64,000 bases of DNA from ZC4RG19 sp046730015 (GTDB lineage Bacteria; Actinomycetota; Acidimicrobiia; Acidimicrobiales; VFJN01). The notes below the pieces were generated by a model. The model ran no database searches. It had not been told where the DNA came from and worked only from the letters and a program-made list of their open reading frames with translations. Positions 16,385 through 24,811 of this stretch are shown in pieces. The translations under genes and the position numbers were made by a program. Each line of letters starts with the position of its first letter. Within the stretch, counting starts at the first letter, position 1. The stretch spans positions 1 to 64,000 of the forward strand of contig JBKPHT010000126.1 in assembly GCA_046730015.1 (NCBI GenBank). Reading direction: 5' to 3'.

Positions 16385-17794
16385 TCAGCCGGCTCCGAAC
16401 GGCGCGATGGCGTCGGCGCCGAGGGCGTCCTCCAGCAGGCACATCAGCCGCAGCACCACCACGTCGCCGTGCGGGGGGCCGACGATCTGCAGGCCGACCG
16501 GCATGCCGTCGGGGGTGAAGCCGGCGTTGACGGTGCCGGCCGGCGACCGGGTCATGTTGAAGCCGTACGTGAACCGCACCCAGTTGACGTCGGGCTGGCC
16601 GTCGATCGTGCCGCCCTCCCCCAGCCGGGGGGTCTGCCCGGCCACGGTCGGGCACAGCAGCAGCGGCACCTGGTGGAACAGGTCGACGAGCCGGACGTTC
16701 AGACGGTGGCAGGCGTCGAGGGCCTGCACGAACCGGGTGGCGGTGACGGTCGCTCCGGTCCACTCGACGATCGCGAGCAGGCCCGGGTCGATCATCGACC
16801 ACACCTCCCCGCCCCGGAACGGCTCCAGGGTCCGGCTGCAGTACGTGCCGACGAGCGCCAGCCAGTCCTCGATCGGGTCGTCGGGGAACACGGTGTCGAT
16901 CTCGACCACCTCGGTGCCGAGGCCCTCCAACCGGCGGACCGCGGCCTCGCAGACCACCCGGATCTCGCTGTCGACCTTGGCGTAGCCGAGAGTCGGCGAC
17001 CAGGCCACCTTGCGCGGCGGGTACACGTCGGCCAGCGAGCGCGACCACGACGCCTCCGGCAGCGGCAGCGACGCCAGGTCGGTCGGCTCCGGACCGACCA
17101 CCGCGTCGAGCACGAGGGCCAAGTCGCGGATCCGGCGGGTCATCGGGCCCCGGGTCGACAGCAGCGGCCAGTCCGGCGGCTCCGGGCCGCCGCTCGGCAC
17201 CCGGCCGAGCGACGGCTTGAGGCCCGACAGGCCGCACACGGCCGAGGGGATGCGGATGGACCCGCCGCCGTCCGACCCCGTGGCCAGCGGGACGAGGCCG
17301 GCCGCCACCGCCGCCGCCGAGCCGCCAGACGAGCCGCCGGCCACCCGCTCGAGGTCCCACGGGTTGCGGGTGGAGCCGAACAGGGCGTTGGTCGTGTCGG
17401 GCTTCCAGGCCAGCTCCGGGGTGTTGGTCTTGCCGACGACGACGCAGCCGGCGGCCCGCATCCGGTCCACCAGCGGCGAGTCGACGGTGGCCGGCGGGTC
17501 GCCGGCGAAGCACGCGGAGCCCCGGGTGGTGACGTAGCCGGCCGCGTCCTCCAGGTCCTTGACCCCGAGCGGCACCCCGGCCAGGGGGCCGACGTCCTCC
17601 CCGGCAGCGATCCGCTCGTCCACGGCGGCGGCCTCGGCCAGGGCAGCCTCGGCGTCGACGGCGACGAACGCGCCCAGCTGGGGGTCGAGCGCCTCGATGC
17701 GGTCGAGCGCGGACCGGACCAGCTCGCGGGCCGACACGGCGCCACGGGTCACCTGGTCCGCCAGCTCGGCGACGGTCACGTCCCGGAAGTCCAT
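16385..17794 (-). CDS. Amidase-signature family amidohydrolase
   Basis: A 469-residue Asn/Gln-amidotransferase-A-like hydrolase. The Ser-cisSer-Lys triad is visible: Lys in GVPLGVKDLEDAAG, cis-Ser in AGGSSGGSAAAVAAG and nucleophilic Ser in GSDGGGSIRIPSAVCG. No gatB or gatC is nearby and the C-terminal half differs from GatA, so a stand-alone amidase is more likely than tRNA amidotransferase subunit A. The substrate amide is unknown. The start at 17794 faces the MFS gene across 95 bases. The tRNA gene lies 29 bases downstream on the same strand. Confidence 0.88.
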   Translation of the reverse strand: MDFRDVTVAELADQVTRGAVSARELVRSALDRIEALDPQLGAFVAVDAEAALAEAAAVDERIAAGEDVGPLAGVPLGVKDLEDAAGYVTTRGSACFAGDPPATVDSPLVDRMRAAGCVVVGKTNTPELAWKPDTTNALFGSTRNPWDLERVAGGSSGGSAAAVAAGLVPLATGSDGGGSIRIPSAVCGLSGLKPSLGRVPSGGPEPPDWPLLSTRGPMTRRIRDLALVLDAVVGPEPTDLASLPLPEASWSRSLADVYPPRKVAWSPTLGYAKVDSEIRVVCEAAVRRLEGLGTEVVEIDTVFPDDPIEDWLALVGTYCSRTLEPFRGGEVWSMIDPGLLAIVEWTGATVTATRFVQALDACHRLNVRLVDLFHQVPLLLCPTVAGQTPRLGEGGTIDGQPDVNWVRFTYGFNMTRSPAGTVNAGFTPDGMPVGLQIVGPPHGDVVVLRLMCLLEDALGADAIAPFGAG

Positions 17795-17889
17795 GGCCCG
17801 GACCGTACCGGGGGAATGCCGCGGCGGGCCGCGACGTTGCGCGCCGACGGTATGCCCCGGACCGACCGCGACGCGCCCACCGTCGCCCC

Positions 17890-19200
17890 GTGAGCCGCCC
17901 CGTCGACGACGTCGTCGAGGACATTGAGGACGCGCTGGTCGACGGCGACCGGACGTTCGTCCCGGGGACCGCCCGGGCGGCGCTGCGCCACCGGACGTTC
18001 CGCCGGGTCTTCACCGGCTCGTTCCTGTCGAACATCGGCACCTGGATGCAGAACGTCGTCCTGGGCGCCATCGCCTACGACCTCACCGAGTCCCCCACGT
18101 TCGTCGGGGTCGTGCTGTTCGCCCAGCTGGGGCCCCTGTTGCTCCTCTCCGTGGTCGGCGGCGCGCTGGCCGACACGATCGACCGCCGCCGGCTGCTGAT
18201 CGGCGTCGCGGTGAGCCAGCTCGTCCTGTCGTTCGTGCTCGCCGCGGTGGCCGCCCCCGACCAGCCCAACGAGGTGCTGCTTGTCGTGGTGGTGTTCGGC
18301 ATCGGCATCGGGCAGGCGCTGTTCAACCCGGCGTACTCGGCCGTGCTCCCCCAACTTGTGGACCCCGATGACCTGCCCGGCGCGGTCGCCCTCCACTCGG
18401 CCCAGATGAACGGCTCCCGGGTGATCGGCCCTGTGATCGGTGCCGTGCTCGACGCGGCCGTCGGCGCCTCGGCCGTGTTCGCGCTCAACGGCCTGACCTA
18501 CCTGTTCGTCGTCGCCTCGCTCACCACCGTCCGGCTGCCGCCACCGGCGGTGGCACCGGGGGCCCAGCGGGGCCTGCGCCGGCTCGGCGCCGGCTTCGCG
18601 GTGGCCCGGCGCGATCCGGTGATCCGGCGCTGCCTCCTCACGATGGTCACGTTCTCGTTGGTCTCGCTGACCTTCGTCGGCCAGTTCCCCGTCGTCGCCG
18701 AGCGGAACCTCGGCATCGACGAGCGGTCCGCCGCCTACGGGCTGCTCTACGCCTGCCTCGGCATCGGGGCGGTGGCCGGGGCCCTGTCGATCGGGACGGT
18801 GTTCAGCCAGCGGCCCAAGGAGCGGATCGTCCGGGCGGCGCTGGCCTGCTACGCGGCGGTCCTGGCCGTGTTCGCGCTGCTCCGGACGCCCGCGGTCGCC
18901 TACGCGGTGGTGCTTGTCGTCGGGCTCGCCTACTTCGCGTTCATCACGTCGCTGTCCACGCTGCTCCAGCAGCGGCTCCACGACCACGAGCGGGGCAGCG
19001 TGATGGCCCTGTGGATCATGGCGTTCGGCGGCACCGTGCCCATCGGCAACCTCATCGCCGGACCGGTCATCGAGGCGACGTCGATCACCGCCGTCCTGCT
19101 CGTCGGCGCCGTGGTCGCCGCCGGGCTGGCCGTGTACGCCCGCGTCGCGCCGGGGCCGGCCGACACCGCCGCCGAGCTCGACCCGGCCCGGGCCGCGTGA
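17890..19200 (+). CDS. MFS exporter, EntS/MFS_3-like
   Basis: A 436-residue major facilitator with twelve predicted helices. The N-terminal block LRHRTFRRVFTGSFLSNIGTWMQNVVLGA and LLLLSVVGGALADTIDRRRLL (the loop 2-3 signature region) are typical of the MFS_3 group that includes the enterobactin exporter EntS. The first 35 residues are a cytoplasmic acidic extension. The gene uses GTG 17890, reads divergently from the amidase and ends one base before the murF stop. The substrate is unknown; drug or siderophore efflux is the family norm. Confidence 0.82.
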   Translation: MSRPVDDVVEDIEDALVDGDRTFVPGTARAALRHRTFRRVFTGSFLSNIGTWMQNVVLGAIAYDLTESPTFVGVVLFAQLGPLLLLSVVGGALADTIDRRRLLIGVAVSQLVLSFVLAAVAAPDQPNEVLLVVVVFGIGIGQALFNPAYSAVLPQLVDPDDLPGAVALHSAQMNGSRVIGPVIGAVLDAAVGASAVFALNGLTYLFVVASLTTVRLPPPAVAPGAQRGLRRLGAGFAVARRDPVIRRCLLTMVTFSLVSLTFVGQFPVVAERNLGIDERSAAYGLLYACLGIGAVAGALSIGTVFSQRPKERIVRAALACYAAVLAVFALLRTPAVAYAVVLVVGLAYFAFITSLSTLLQQRLHDHERGSVMALWIMAFGGTVPIGNLIAGPVIEATSITAVLLVGAVVAAGLAVYARVAPGPADTAAELDPARAA

Positions 19201-20541
19201 TCACCCCAGCCGGTCGGCCAGCCGCTCCAGCCCGGCGACCCGGCTGCCCTTGAGCAGCAGGACGTCACCCGGGCCCAGGTCTCCCAGGGCGGCGACCGCG
19301 CCGTCCAGGTCGTCGACCAGAGTGCCGCCGTAGGCCGGCACGCAGACCGCCACGACCTCCACCCCCAGGTCGCGTGCCATGTCGCCCACCGCCCGGTGCT
19401 CGGCCTCGCTGGTCGGGCCCAGCTCGGCCATCAGCCCGAGGACGGCCACGCGGCGACGGCCGTCCAGCGCCACGAGGGCGCGCAGGGCGGCCGCCATGGA
19501 GGTGGGGTTGGCGTTGTACGCGTCGTTGAGCAGGCGGGCGCCGGACGGCAGCGTCCGCAGCTCCATCCGCCAGTGGGACACGGCGGCCGTTCCCAGCGCC
19601 GAGGCGACCCCCGCGAGCGGCACCTCGCAGGCCAGCGCGGCGGCCGCCGCGGCCAGGGCGTTCTCCACCATGTGGCGTCCCCGGGCGGCAAGCGCGACGT
19701 CCGCGTCACCCCACGGCGTCACCAGCCGGAACGACGGCCGCAGCTCGCCGTCGAGCACCACCCGCTCGGCCCGGACGTCGCCACCGTCGCCGAAGGTGAC
19801 CGTCCGTGCCGTGCTGCGGCGCGCCATCGCGGCCACCCGCGGGTCGGCCGCGTTGAGCACCGCCACCCCCGAGGCCGGCAGCGCCGCCACCAGCTCGCCC
19901 TTGGCCCGGGCGACCTCGTCGAGCGACCCGAACGTCTCCGTGTGGACTGCGGCCACGCGGGTCACCACCCCGACGGTCGGCCGGGCCATCGCGCACAGGG
20001 CGGCGACGTGGCCGGGGCCCCGGGCCCCCATCTCGACCACCAGCGCCTCTGTGCCGTCGTGCGCCCCGAGCAGGGTGAGCGGCACCCCCAGCTCGTTGTT
20101 GAACGAGTCGGCGCTGGCGGTCGTGTCGAAGCGGGCGGCCAGGGCGGCGGCCAGCATGTCCTTGACGCTGGTCTTGCCGATCGAGCCGGTGACCCCCACG
20201 ACGCGGTCGGGCAGCCGGTCGCGGGCGGCGCCGCCGAGGGCGCCGAGGGCGACGACGGTGTCGTCCACCTCGATCGCCGGCGCCCCCTCTCCGCCGGCCG
20301 GCCCGTCGGCCACCGATTCGGCCACCGGCCGCGAGGTGAGGTAGGCGGCGGCCCCCGCGGCCAGGGCTGCAGGGACGAAGTCGTGGCCGTCCCGCTCGGC
20401 GACCACCGGGACGAACAGCTCGCCCCCGGTGACCCGCCGCGAATCGATCTCGGCCCCGTCGACCACGGCGTCGGGGCCGACCAACCGGCCGCCGGTAACG
20501 CGGGCGATCTCCTTCGTGCACAGCTCCACGGCGGGCATCAT
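19201..20541 (-). CDS. murF: UDP-MurNAc-tripeptide:D-Ala-D-Ala ligase
   Basis: MurF adds D-Ala-D-Ala to UDP-MurNAc-tripeptide, the last cytoplasmic step of peptidoglycan precursor synthesis. The 446-residue protein has the N-terminal substrate domain (DSRRVTGGELFVPVV), the ATP-binding GVTGSIGKTSVKDML (an Ile replaces the usual Asn of GSNGKT), the central FNNELGVPLTLL and EMGARGPG blocks and the C-terminal LNDAYNANPTSM block. Two adjacent in-frame ATGs exist at 20541 and 20538. It is divergent from ddl, which makes its dipeptide substrate, with 49 bases between them. Confidence 0.93.
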   Translation of the reverse strand: MMPAVELCTKEIARVTGGRLVGPDAVVDGAEIDSRRVTGGELFVPVVAERDGHDFVPAALAAGAAAYLTSRPVAESVADGPAGGEGAPAIEVDDTVVALGALGGAARDRLPDRVVGVTGSIGKTSVKDMLAAALAARFDTTASADSFNNELGVPLTLLGAHDGTEALVVEMGARGPGHVAALCAMARPTVGVVTRVAAVHTETFGSLDEVARAKGELVAALPASGVAVLNAADPRVAAMARRSTARTVTFGDGGDVRAERVVLDGELRPSFRLVTPWGDADVALAARGRHMVENALAAAAAALACEVPLAGVASALGTAAVSHWRMELRTLPSGARLLNDAYNANPTSMAAALRALVALDGRRRVAVLGLMAELGPTSEAEHRAVGDMARDLGVEVVAVCVPAYGGTLVDDLDGAVAALGDLGPGDVLLLKGSRVAGLERLADRLG

Positions 20542-20590
20542 CGCACCCGCTGCGCGGGCGGGCGCCAGGGCGGCGGTACGCTCGCCGGTC

Positions 20591-21661
20591 ATGGCCAGCC
20601 CTGAACGCGTCCGTCTCGTCGTGCTCTTCGGGGGCCGCTCGGCCGAGCACGAGGTCTCGTGCACGAGCGCCGCCCACGTGCTGCGGGCCGTCGACCTCGA
20701 CCGCTACGACGTCGAGCCGATCGGGATCACCCGCGAGGGCACCTGGGTCCGGTCCGAGGACGCGCGGGCGGCCCTCGGCGCCGCCCGCCCCGAGAGCCTG
20801 CGGGCCACCGGCGCGGCGGTCGAGCCCCTGCCCACCGTGACCCCGGCGACCGGCGGCCTGCCGGTGGTCGTGCTGCCGCTGCTGCACGGCCCGCACGGCG
20901 AGGACGGCACGGTCCAGGGCCTGCTCGAGCTGGCCGGCGTCCCTTACGTCGGGTCGGGCGTGCTCGCCTCCGCGCTGTGCATGGACAAGATCAAGGCCAA
21001 GGAGGTCCTGGCCGGACGGCACCTGCCCCAGGTCCCCTACGTCGGGCTGCGCGACACCGACGTGGACCGGGCCCGGGAGGCGGTGGCGGCCGAGGGTCTC
21101 GCCTATCCCCTGTTCGTCAAGCCCGCCAACCTGGGGTCGTCGGTGGGCGTGACGAAGGTGGCGACCCCCGACGGCCTCGACGAGGCGGTCGCCGCGGCGG
21201 CGGGCTACGACGAGTGGGTCGTGATCGAGGAGGGCGTCGCCGGCCGGGAGATCGAGGTGGCGGTGCTGGGCAACGCCGAGCCCCGCGCCTCGGTGCCGGG
21301 CGAGATCGTGTCGAGCCACGAGTTCTACGACTACGACGACAAGTACGTCGACGGCACCTGCGAGCTGCTCGTGCCCGCCCCGCTCGACGCCGACGCGGCC
21401 GACCGGGTCCGGGCCCTCGCCCTCGACGCCTACCGGGCGCTGCGGTGCGACGGCATGGCCCGGGTCGACTTCTTCTACGAGGAGGCCGGGCGGGGGTTCC
21501 TGGTCAACGAGGTGAACACCATCCCCGGCTTCACCCCGGTGTCGATGTACCCCAAGCTGTGGGAGGCGACCGGGGTCCCCTACCCCGACCTGGTCGACGA
21601 GCTGGTCCGGCTGGCCGTCGAGCGCCACGAGCGCCGCAGCCGCTTCTCCACCAAGCGCTGA
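20591..21661 (+). CDS. ddl: D-alanine--D-alanine ligase
   Basis: A 356-residue ATP-grasp enzyme that makes the D-Ala-D-Ala dipeptide used by MurF. The N-terminal FGGRSAEHEVS, the central LLHGPHGEDGTVQGLLEL, the ATP-binding FVKPANLGSSVGV and the C-terminal VNEVNTIPGFTP blocks are all intact. The ATG at 20591 is correctly placed before LVVLFGGRSAEHE. The 49-base divergent gap with murF probably holds promoters for both. The convergent TetR gene lies 144 bases downstream beyond a strong hairpin. Confidence 0.95.
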   Translation: MASPERVRLVVLFGGRSAEHEVSCTSAAHVLRAVDLDRYDVEPIGITREGTWVRSEDARAALGAARPESLRATGAAVEPLPTVTPATGGLPVVVLPLLHGPHGEDGTVQGLLELAGVPYVGSGVLASALCMDKIKAKEVLAGRHLPQVPYVGLRDTDVDRAREAVAAEGLAYPLFVKPANLGSSVGVTKVATPDGLDEAVAAAAGYDEWVVIEEGVAGREIEVAVLGNAEPRASVPGEIVSSHEFYDYDDKYVDGTCELLVPAPLDADAADRVRALALDAYRALRCDGMARVDFFYEEAGRGFLVNEVNTIPGFTPVSMYPKLWEATGVPYPDLVDELVRLAVERHERRSRFSTKR

Positions 21662-21732
21662 TCTCCCGGGCCGGGCAGTGCCCTGACCGGGAAGCGGACC
21701 GCGCCGCCGCCGGCCGCCGTGTCACCGAACCC

Positions 21733-21769
21733 GAGGCGATAGGGGTCGGGGGCCGACCGCTATCGCCTC
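21733..21769. terminator. Long hairpin between ddl and the tetR gene, with a third half-copy
   Basis: GAGGCGATAGGGGTCGG (21733-21749) pairs with 21753-21769 at 16 of 17 positions around a GGG loop. A third related half-site, GACCCGTATCGCCTCGGG at 21784-21801, can pair with the first arm instead and gives two mutually exclusive folds. The position between convergent genes fits a bidirectional terminator. The unusually long stem and the alternative arm are more than a simple terminator needs. Confidence 0.6.
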
Positions 21770-21805
21770 CAGAACCGGCGATCGACCCGTATCGCCTCGG
21801 GAACG

Positions 21806-22429
21806 TCACGGGGTGACCGGCGCGACCGACGGCACCAGCGCGTCCCGGAGGAGTGCCAGCAGCTCGTCGCGCCGCCGGACCAGCGACGCCAGCGTCGGCT
21901 CCTCGCCGAAGGCGCGCAGCACCTCGACCTCGGTCGCCAGCCCGGTCACCATCGAGTAGGCGGCCAGCAGGATCAACCGTGGGTCGTGGCGGCGGATGCG
22001 GCCGGCGTCCATCTCGGCGGCCAGGAACGCCGCCGAGCGGTCGATGAGCGGGGTGAGCGCGCCCAGCATCCGGGTCGACGCCGGCGGGCCGAGACGGGTG
22101 ACCTCCCGGAGGAAGCCGAGCATCGACGGGTGGCGGGCCGCGAGGCGGAACATGGCCCGGACGACCGCCTCCACCCGGCCGAAGCCGGCGGCGTCGTCGG
22201 CCACCGCCCGCTCCAGGCGGCGGCTGACCTCGGCCGCGACCCGGTCGATGGCGGCGTCGAGCAGCGCCTCCTTGGAGGGGTACCAGTAGAGGATCGTCTG
22301 CTTGCGGACGCCGAGATCCCGGGCGAGGTCGTCGAGCGACGTGGCCCCGTAGCCCCGGGTGCCGAAGGCGTCGAGCGCGGCGGCGACCGCCCGCTCGGCG
22401 GTGCGTGACGGCGACGTCGACCGACTCAT
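21806..22429 (-). CDS. TetR-family transcriptional regulator
   Basis: A 207-residue repressor candidate. Residues 10-60 are the TetR helix-turn-helix (AALDAFGTRGYGATSLDDLARDLGVRKQTILYWYPSKEALL). The rest is a helical ligand-binding domain with no recognisable effector signature. Its ATG is directly next to the palindrome CTACCAAATGGTAG in a 24-base gap shared with the divergent acyl-reductase gene, so it should repress both itself and the lipid operon. An acyl-CoA or fatty acid effector is a reasonable guess from the neighbouring enzymes, not something the sequence shows. Confidence 0.88.
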   Translation of the reverse strand: MSRSTSPSRTAERAVAAALDAFGTRGYGATSLDDLARDLGVRKQTILYWYPSKEALLDAAIDRVAAEVSRRLERAVADDAAGFGRVEAVVRAMFRLAARHPSMLGFLREVTRLGPPASTRMLGALTPLIDRSAAFLAAEMDAGRIRRHDPRLILLAAYSMVTGLATEVEVLRAFGEEPTLASLVRRRDELLALLRDALVPSVAPVTP

Positions 22430-22443
22430 CTACCAAATGGTAG
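22430..22443. promoter_or_regulatory. Probable TetR operator
   Basis: CTACCA-AA-TGGTAG is a palindrome with perfect six-base arms placed exactly between the tetR start (22429) and the GTG of the acyl-reductase gene (22454). A further half-site, CAGGTAG at 22445-22451, follows. Binding here would block both start regions, the usual arrangement for an autoregulated divergent TetR. Confidence 0.7.
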
Positions 22444-22453
22444 ACAGGTAGGC

Positions 22454-24811
22454 GTGATCCCCGAGGCACTCGACGGCACGCGCATCGCCATCACCGGCGG
22501 CACCGGCTTCCTGGGCACCGCCCTCGTCGAGCGGCTGCTGCGGTCGGTGCCCGGCTGCGAGCTGGTGCTGCTCATCCGGCCCGGCAAGCGGTCGTCGGTC
22601 GCCCAGCGGGCCCGGCGCGAGATCTTCCGCAACGACGCGTTCGACCAGCTCCGCCGCGACCTGGGCCCCGACGAGTTCGACGCCCTGGTCGACCGGCGGG
22701 TCACGGTCGTCGCCGGCGACGTCGGCACCGACGGCCTCGGCCTCGACGAGGCCGGCCGGGCAGCGCTGGCGGGCTGCGACGTCGTCGTCCACTCCGCCGC
22801 CACCGTCGCGTTCGACTCGCCCCTCGACGCCGCCGTCGAGGTCAACCTCCTCGGCCCCAGCCGCATCGCCCTCACCCTCCACGACCTGGGCGTCACCCCC
22901 CACCTGATCGCCGTCTCCACCTGCTACGTCGCCGGCAACCGGCGGGGCGCCGCCCCCGAGGAGCCCGTCCACGAGAGCCCCTTCTTCGTCGACGCCGACT
23001 GGCGGGGCGAGGTCACCGGCGCCCGCCGGGCCCGGGAGGACGCCGAGGCCGACAGCCGCACCCCCGAGGCCCTCGCCGGGTTCCGCAAGGAGGCCCGCCA
23101 CGAGCTCGGCGCGGCCGGCACCCCGGCGCTGGCCGCCAAGACCGAGCAGCGCCGCCAGGCCTGGGTCAAGGACCGGATGGTGGAGGCCGGCCGAGCCCGG
23201 GCCGCCTCCCTCGGCTGGCCCGACGCCTACGCCTACACCAAGGCGTTCGGCGAGCGGGCCCTGCTCCAGCAGCGCGGCGACATCCCGGTGTCGATCGTCC
23301 GGCCCTCGATCATCGAGTCGGCCTGGGCCGAGCCCCGGCCAGGCTGGATCCGCGGCTTCCGCATGGCCGAGCCGATCATCATCAGCTACGCCCGCGGCCT
23401 GCTCAGGGAGTTCCCCGGCGTGCCCGAGGGGACGGTCGACGTCATCCCCGTCGACATCGTCGTCGCCGCGGTCATCGACGCGGCGGCCGGCGGGCCGCCC
23501 GCCGAGCCCGCCATCACCCAGGTCGCCTCCGGCTCGACCAACCCGCTCCGCTACCGCCACCTCGTCGACCTGGTCCGGGACTGGTTCACGGCCAAGCCCC
23601 TGTACGACAGCGAGGGCCAGCCGATCGTCGTGCCCGACTGGTCGTTCCCCGGCCGGGGCCGGGTCCAGCGCCAGCTCGAGCGGGCCAAGACCACCATCGA
23701 GCGGGCCGAGTCGACCCTCCAGCGGCTCCCCCTCCGAGGGAAGCAGGCCCTGTGGGCGGCCCGGCTGGAGGAGAAGCGGGAGGAGGCCGAGCGCGCCCTC
23801 GGCTACGTCGAGCTGTACGGCGCGTACGCCGAGTGCGAGGCGATCTACGGCGTCGACCGGCTGCTGGCCCGCTACGAGCGGCTCGACGAGGCCGACCGGG
23901 CGGCGTTCTGCTTCGACCCCCGGGTGATCGACTGGGCCACCTACGTCCACGACGTCCACCTCCCGTCCGTCGTCCAGCACGCCCGGGTGCGGACCACCCC
24001 CGGCGGCCGGACGGTCGAGAACCGGGCCGACCGGCTCCGCCGCCAGGTGCTGTCGCCCGACCGCCAGTTCGCCGCCTTCGACCTGGAGAACACCCTCATC
24101 GCCTCCAACGTCGTGGCCTCGTACTCGTGGCTGGCGACCCGGCGCCTGCCCCGCGACGACCGGCTCCGCTACGCGCTCCGGACCCTGGCCGAGGCCCCGT
24201 CGCTGCTCGCCCTCGACCGGCGCGACCGCAGCGACTTCCTCCGCCACTTCTACCGCCGCTACGACAAGGCGCCGGTCGCCCAGCTCGACGAGGACGCAGC
24301 CGAGATGTTCAGCCACCTGCTGCTGGCCAAGTCGTTCCCGGCCGGCATCCGCCGGGTCCGGGACCACCGCGCGCTCGGCCACCGGACCGTGCTCATCACC
24401 GGCGCGCTCGACTTCGCGATCGGCCCCCTCCGGCCCCTGTTCGACGACGTCGTGTGCGCCCGGCTCGACACCCGGCCCGACGGCACCTACCGGGGCGAGC
24501 TCACCGACGTGCCGCCCACCGGCGAGGCCCGCGCCTCGGTGCTGGCCGACTACGCCGCGGCCAACGGGTTCGACCTGGCCGAGGGCGTCGCCTACGCCGA
24601 CTCGACGTCCGACCTGCCGATGCTGGACGCGGTCGGCTTCCCCGTGGCGGTCAACCCCGAGACCCGGCTGGCCGCTCTCGCCCGCAAGCGGGGCTGGCTG
24701 GTCGAGCACTTCGACAAGGCCGCCGGCGCCCCCCAGCCGCCGTTGCCAATCGGGCCCGCCTGGCACGGGGGCGGGCGGCCCGGCCTGCTCACCCGGGTGA
24801 TGAGCCGGTGA
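22454..24811 (+). CDS. Fusion: fatty acyl-CoA reductase-like SDR + HAD-IB phosphatase-like domain
   Basis: A 785-residue two-domain protein. Residues 1-380 are an extended SDR of the male-sterility/acyl-reductase type, with TGGTGFLGTALVERLL for NAD(P) binding and the YAYTKAFGE catalytic Tyr/Lys pair. A helical linker of about 100 residues follows. Residues 540-770 are a HAD-IB (SerB-like) domain with TVLITGAL as motif II and GVAYADSTSDLPML as motif IV. HAD motif I reads DLENTL (D543, E545), so the usual second Asp is Glu. The GTG start is eleven bases after the operator. Expected role: reduction of an acyl thioester to aldehyde or alcohol; the HAD substrate is unknown. Confidence 0.82.
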   Translation: MIPEALDGTRIAITGGTGFLGTALVERLLRSVPGCELVLLIRPGKRSSVAQRARREIFRNDAFDQLRRDLGPDEFDALVDRRVTVVAGDVGTDGLGLDEAGRAALAGCDVVVHSAATVAFDSPLDAAVEVNLLGPSRIALTLHDLGVTPHLIAVSTCYVAGNRRGAAPEEPVHESPFFVDADWRGEVTGARRAREDAEADSRTPEALAGFRKEARHELGAAGTPALAAKTEQRRQAWVKDRMVEAGRARAASLGWPDAYAYTKAFGERALLQQRGDIPVSIVRPSIIESAWAEPRPGWIRGFRMAEPIIISYARGLLREFPGVPEGTVDVIPVDIVVAAVIDAAAGGPPAEPAITQVASGSTNPLRYRHLVDLVRDWFTAKPLYDSEGQPIVVPDWSFPGRGRVQRQLERAKTTIERAESTLQRLPLRGKQALWAARLEEKREEAERALGYVELYGAYAECEAIYGVDRLLARYERLDEADRAAFCFDPRVIDWATYVHDVHLPSVVQHARVRTTPGGRTVENRADRLRRQVLSPDRQFAAFDLENTLIASNVVASYSWLATRRLPRDDRLRYALRTLAEAPSLLALDRRDRSDFLRHFYRRYDKAPVAQLDEDAAEMFSHLLLAKSFPAGIRRVRDHRALGHRTVLITGALDFAIGPLRPLFDDVVCARLDTRPDGTYRGELTDVPPTGEARASVLADYAAANGFDLAEGVAYADSTSDLPMLDAVGFPVAVNPETRLAALARKRGWLVEHFDKAAGAPQPPLPIGPAWHGGGRPGLLTRVMSR

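Noticed and set aside
16385..17794. GatA subunit of the tRNA amidotransferase
   Set aside because: gatB and gatC are not adjacent and the C-terminal half does not resemble GatA; a general amidase is the safer call.
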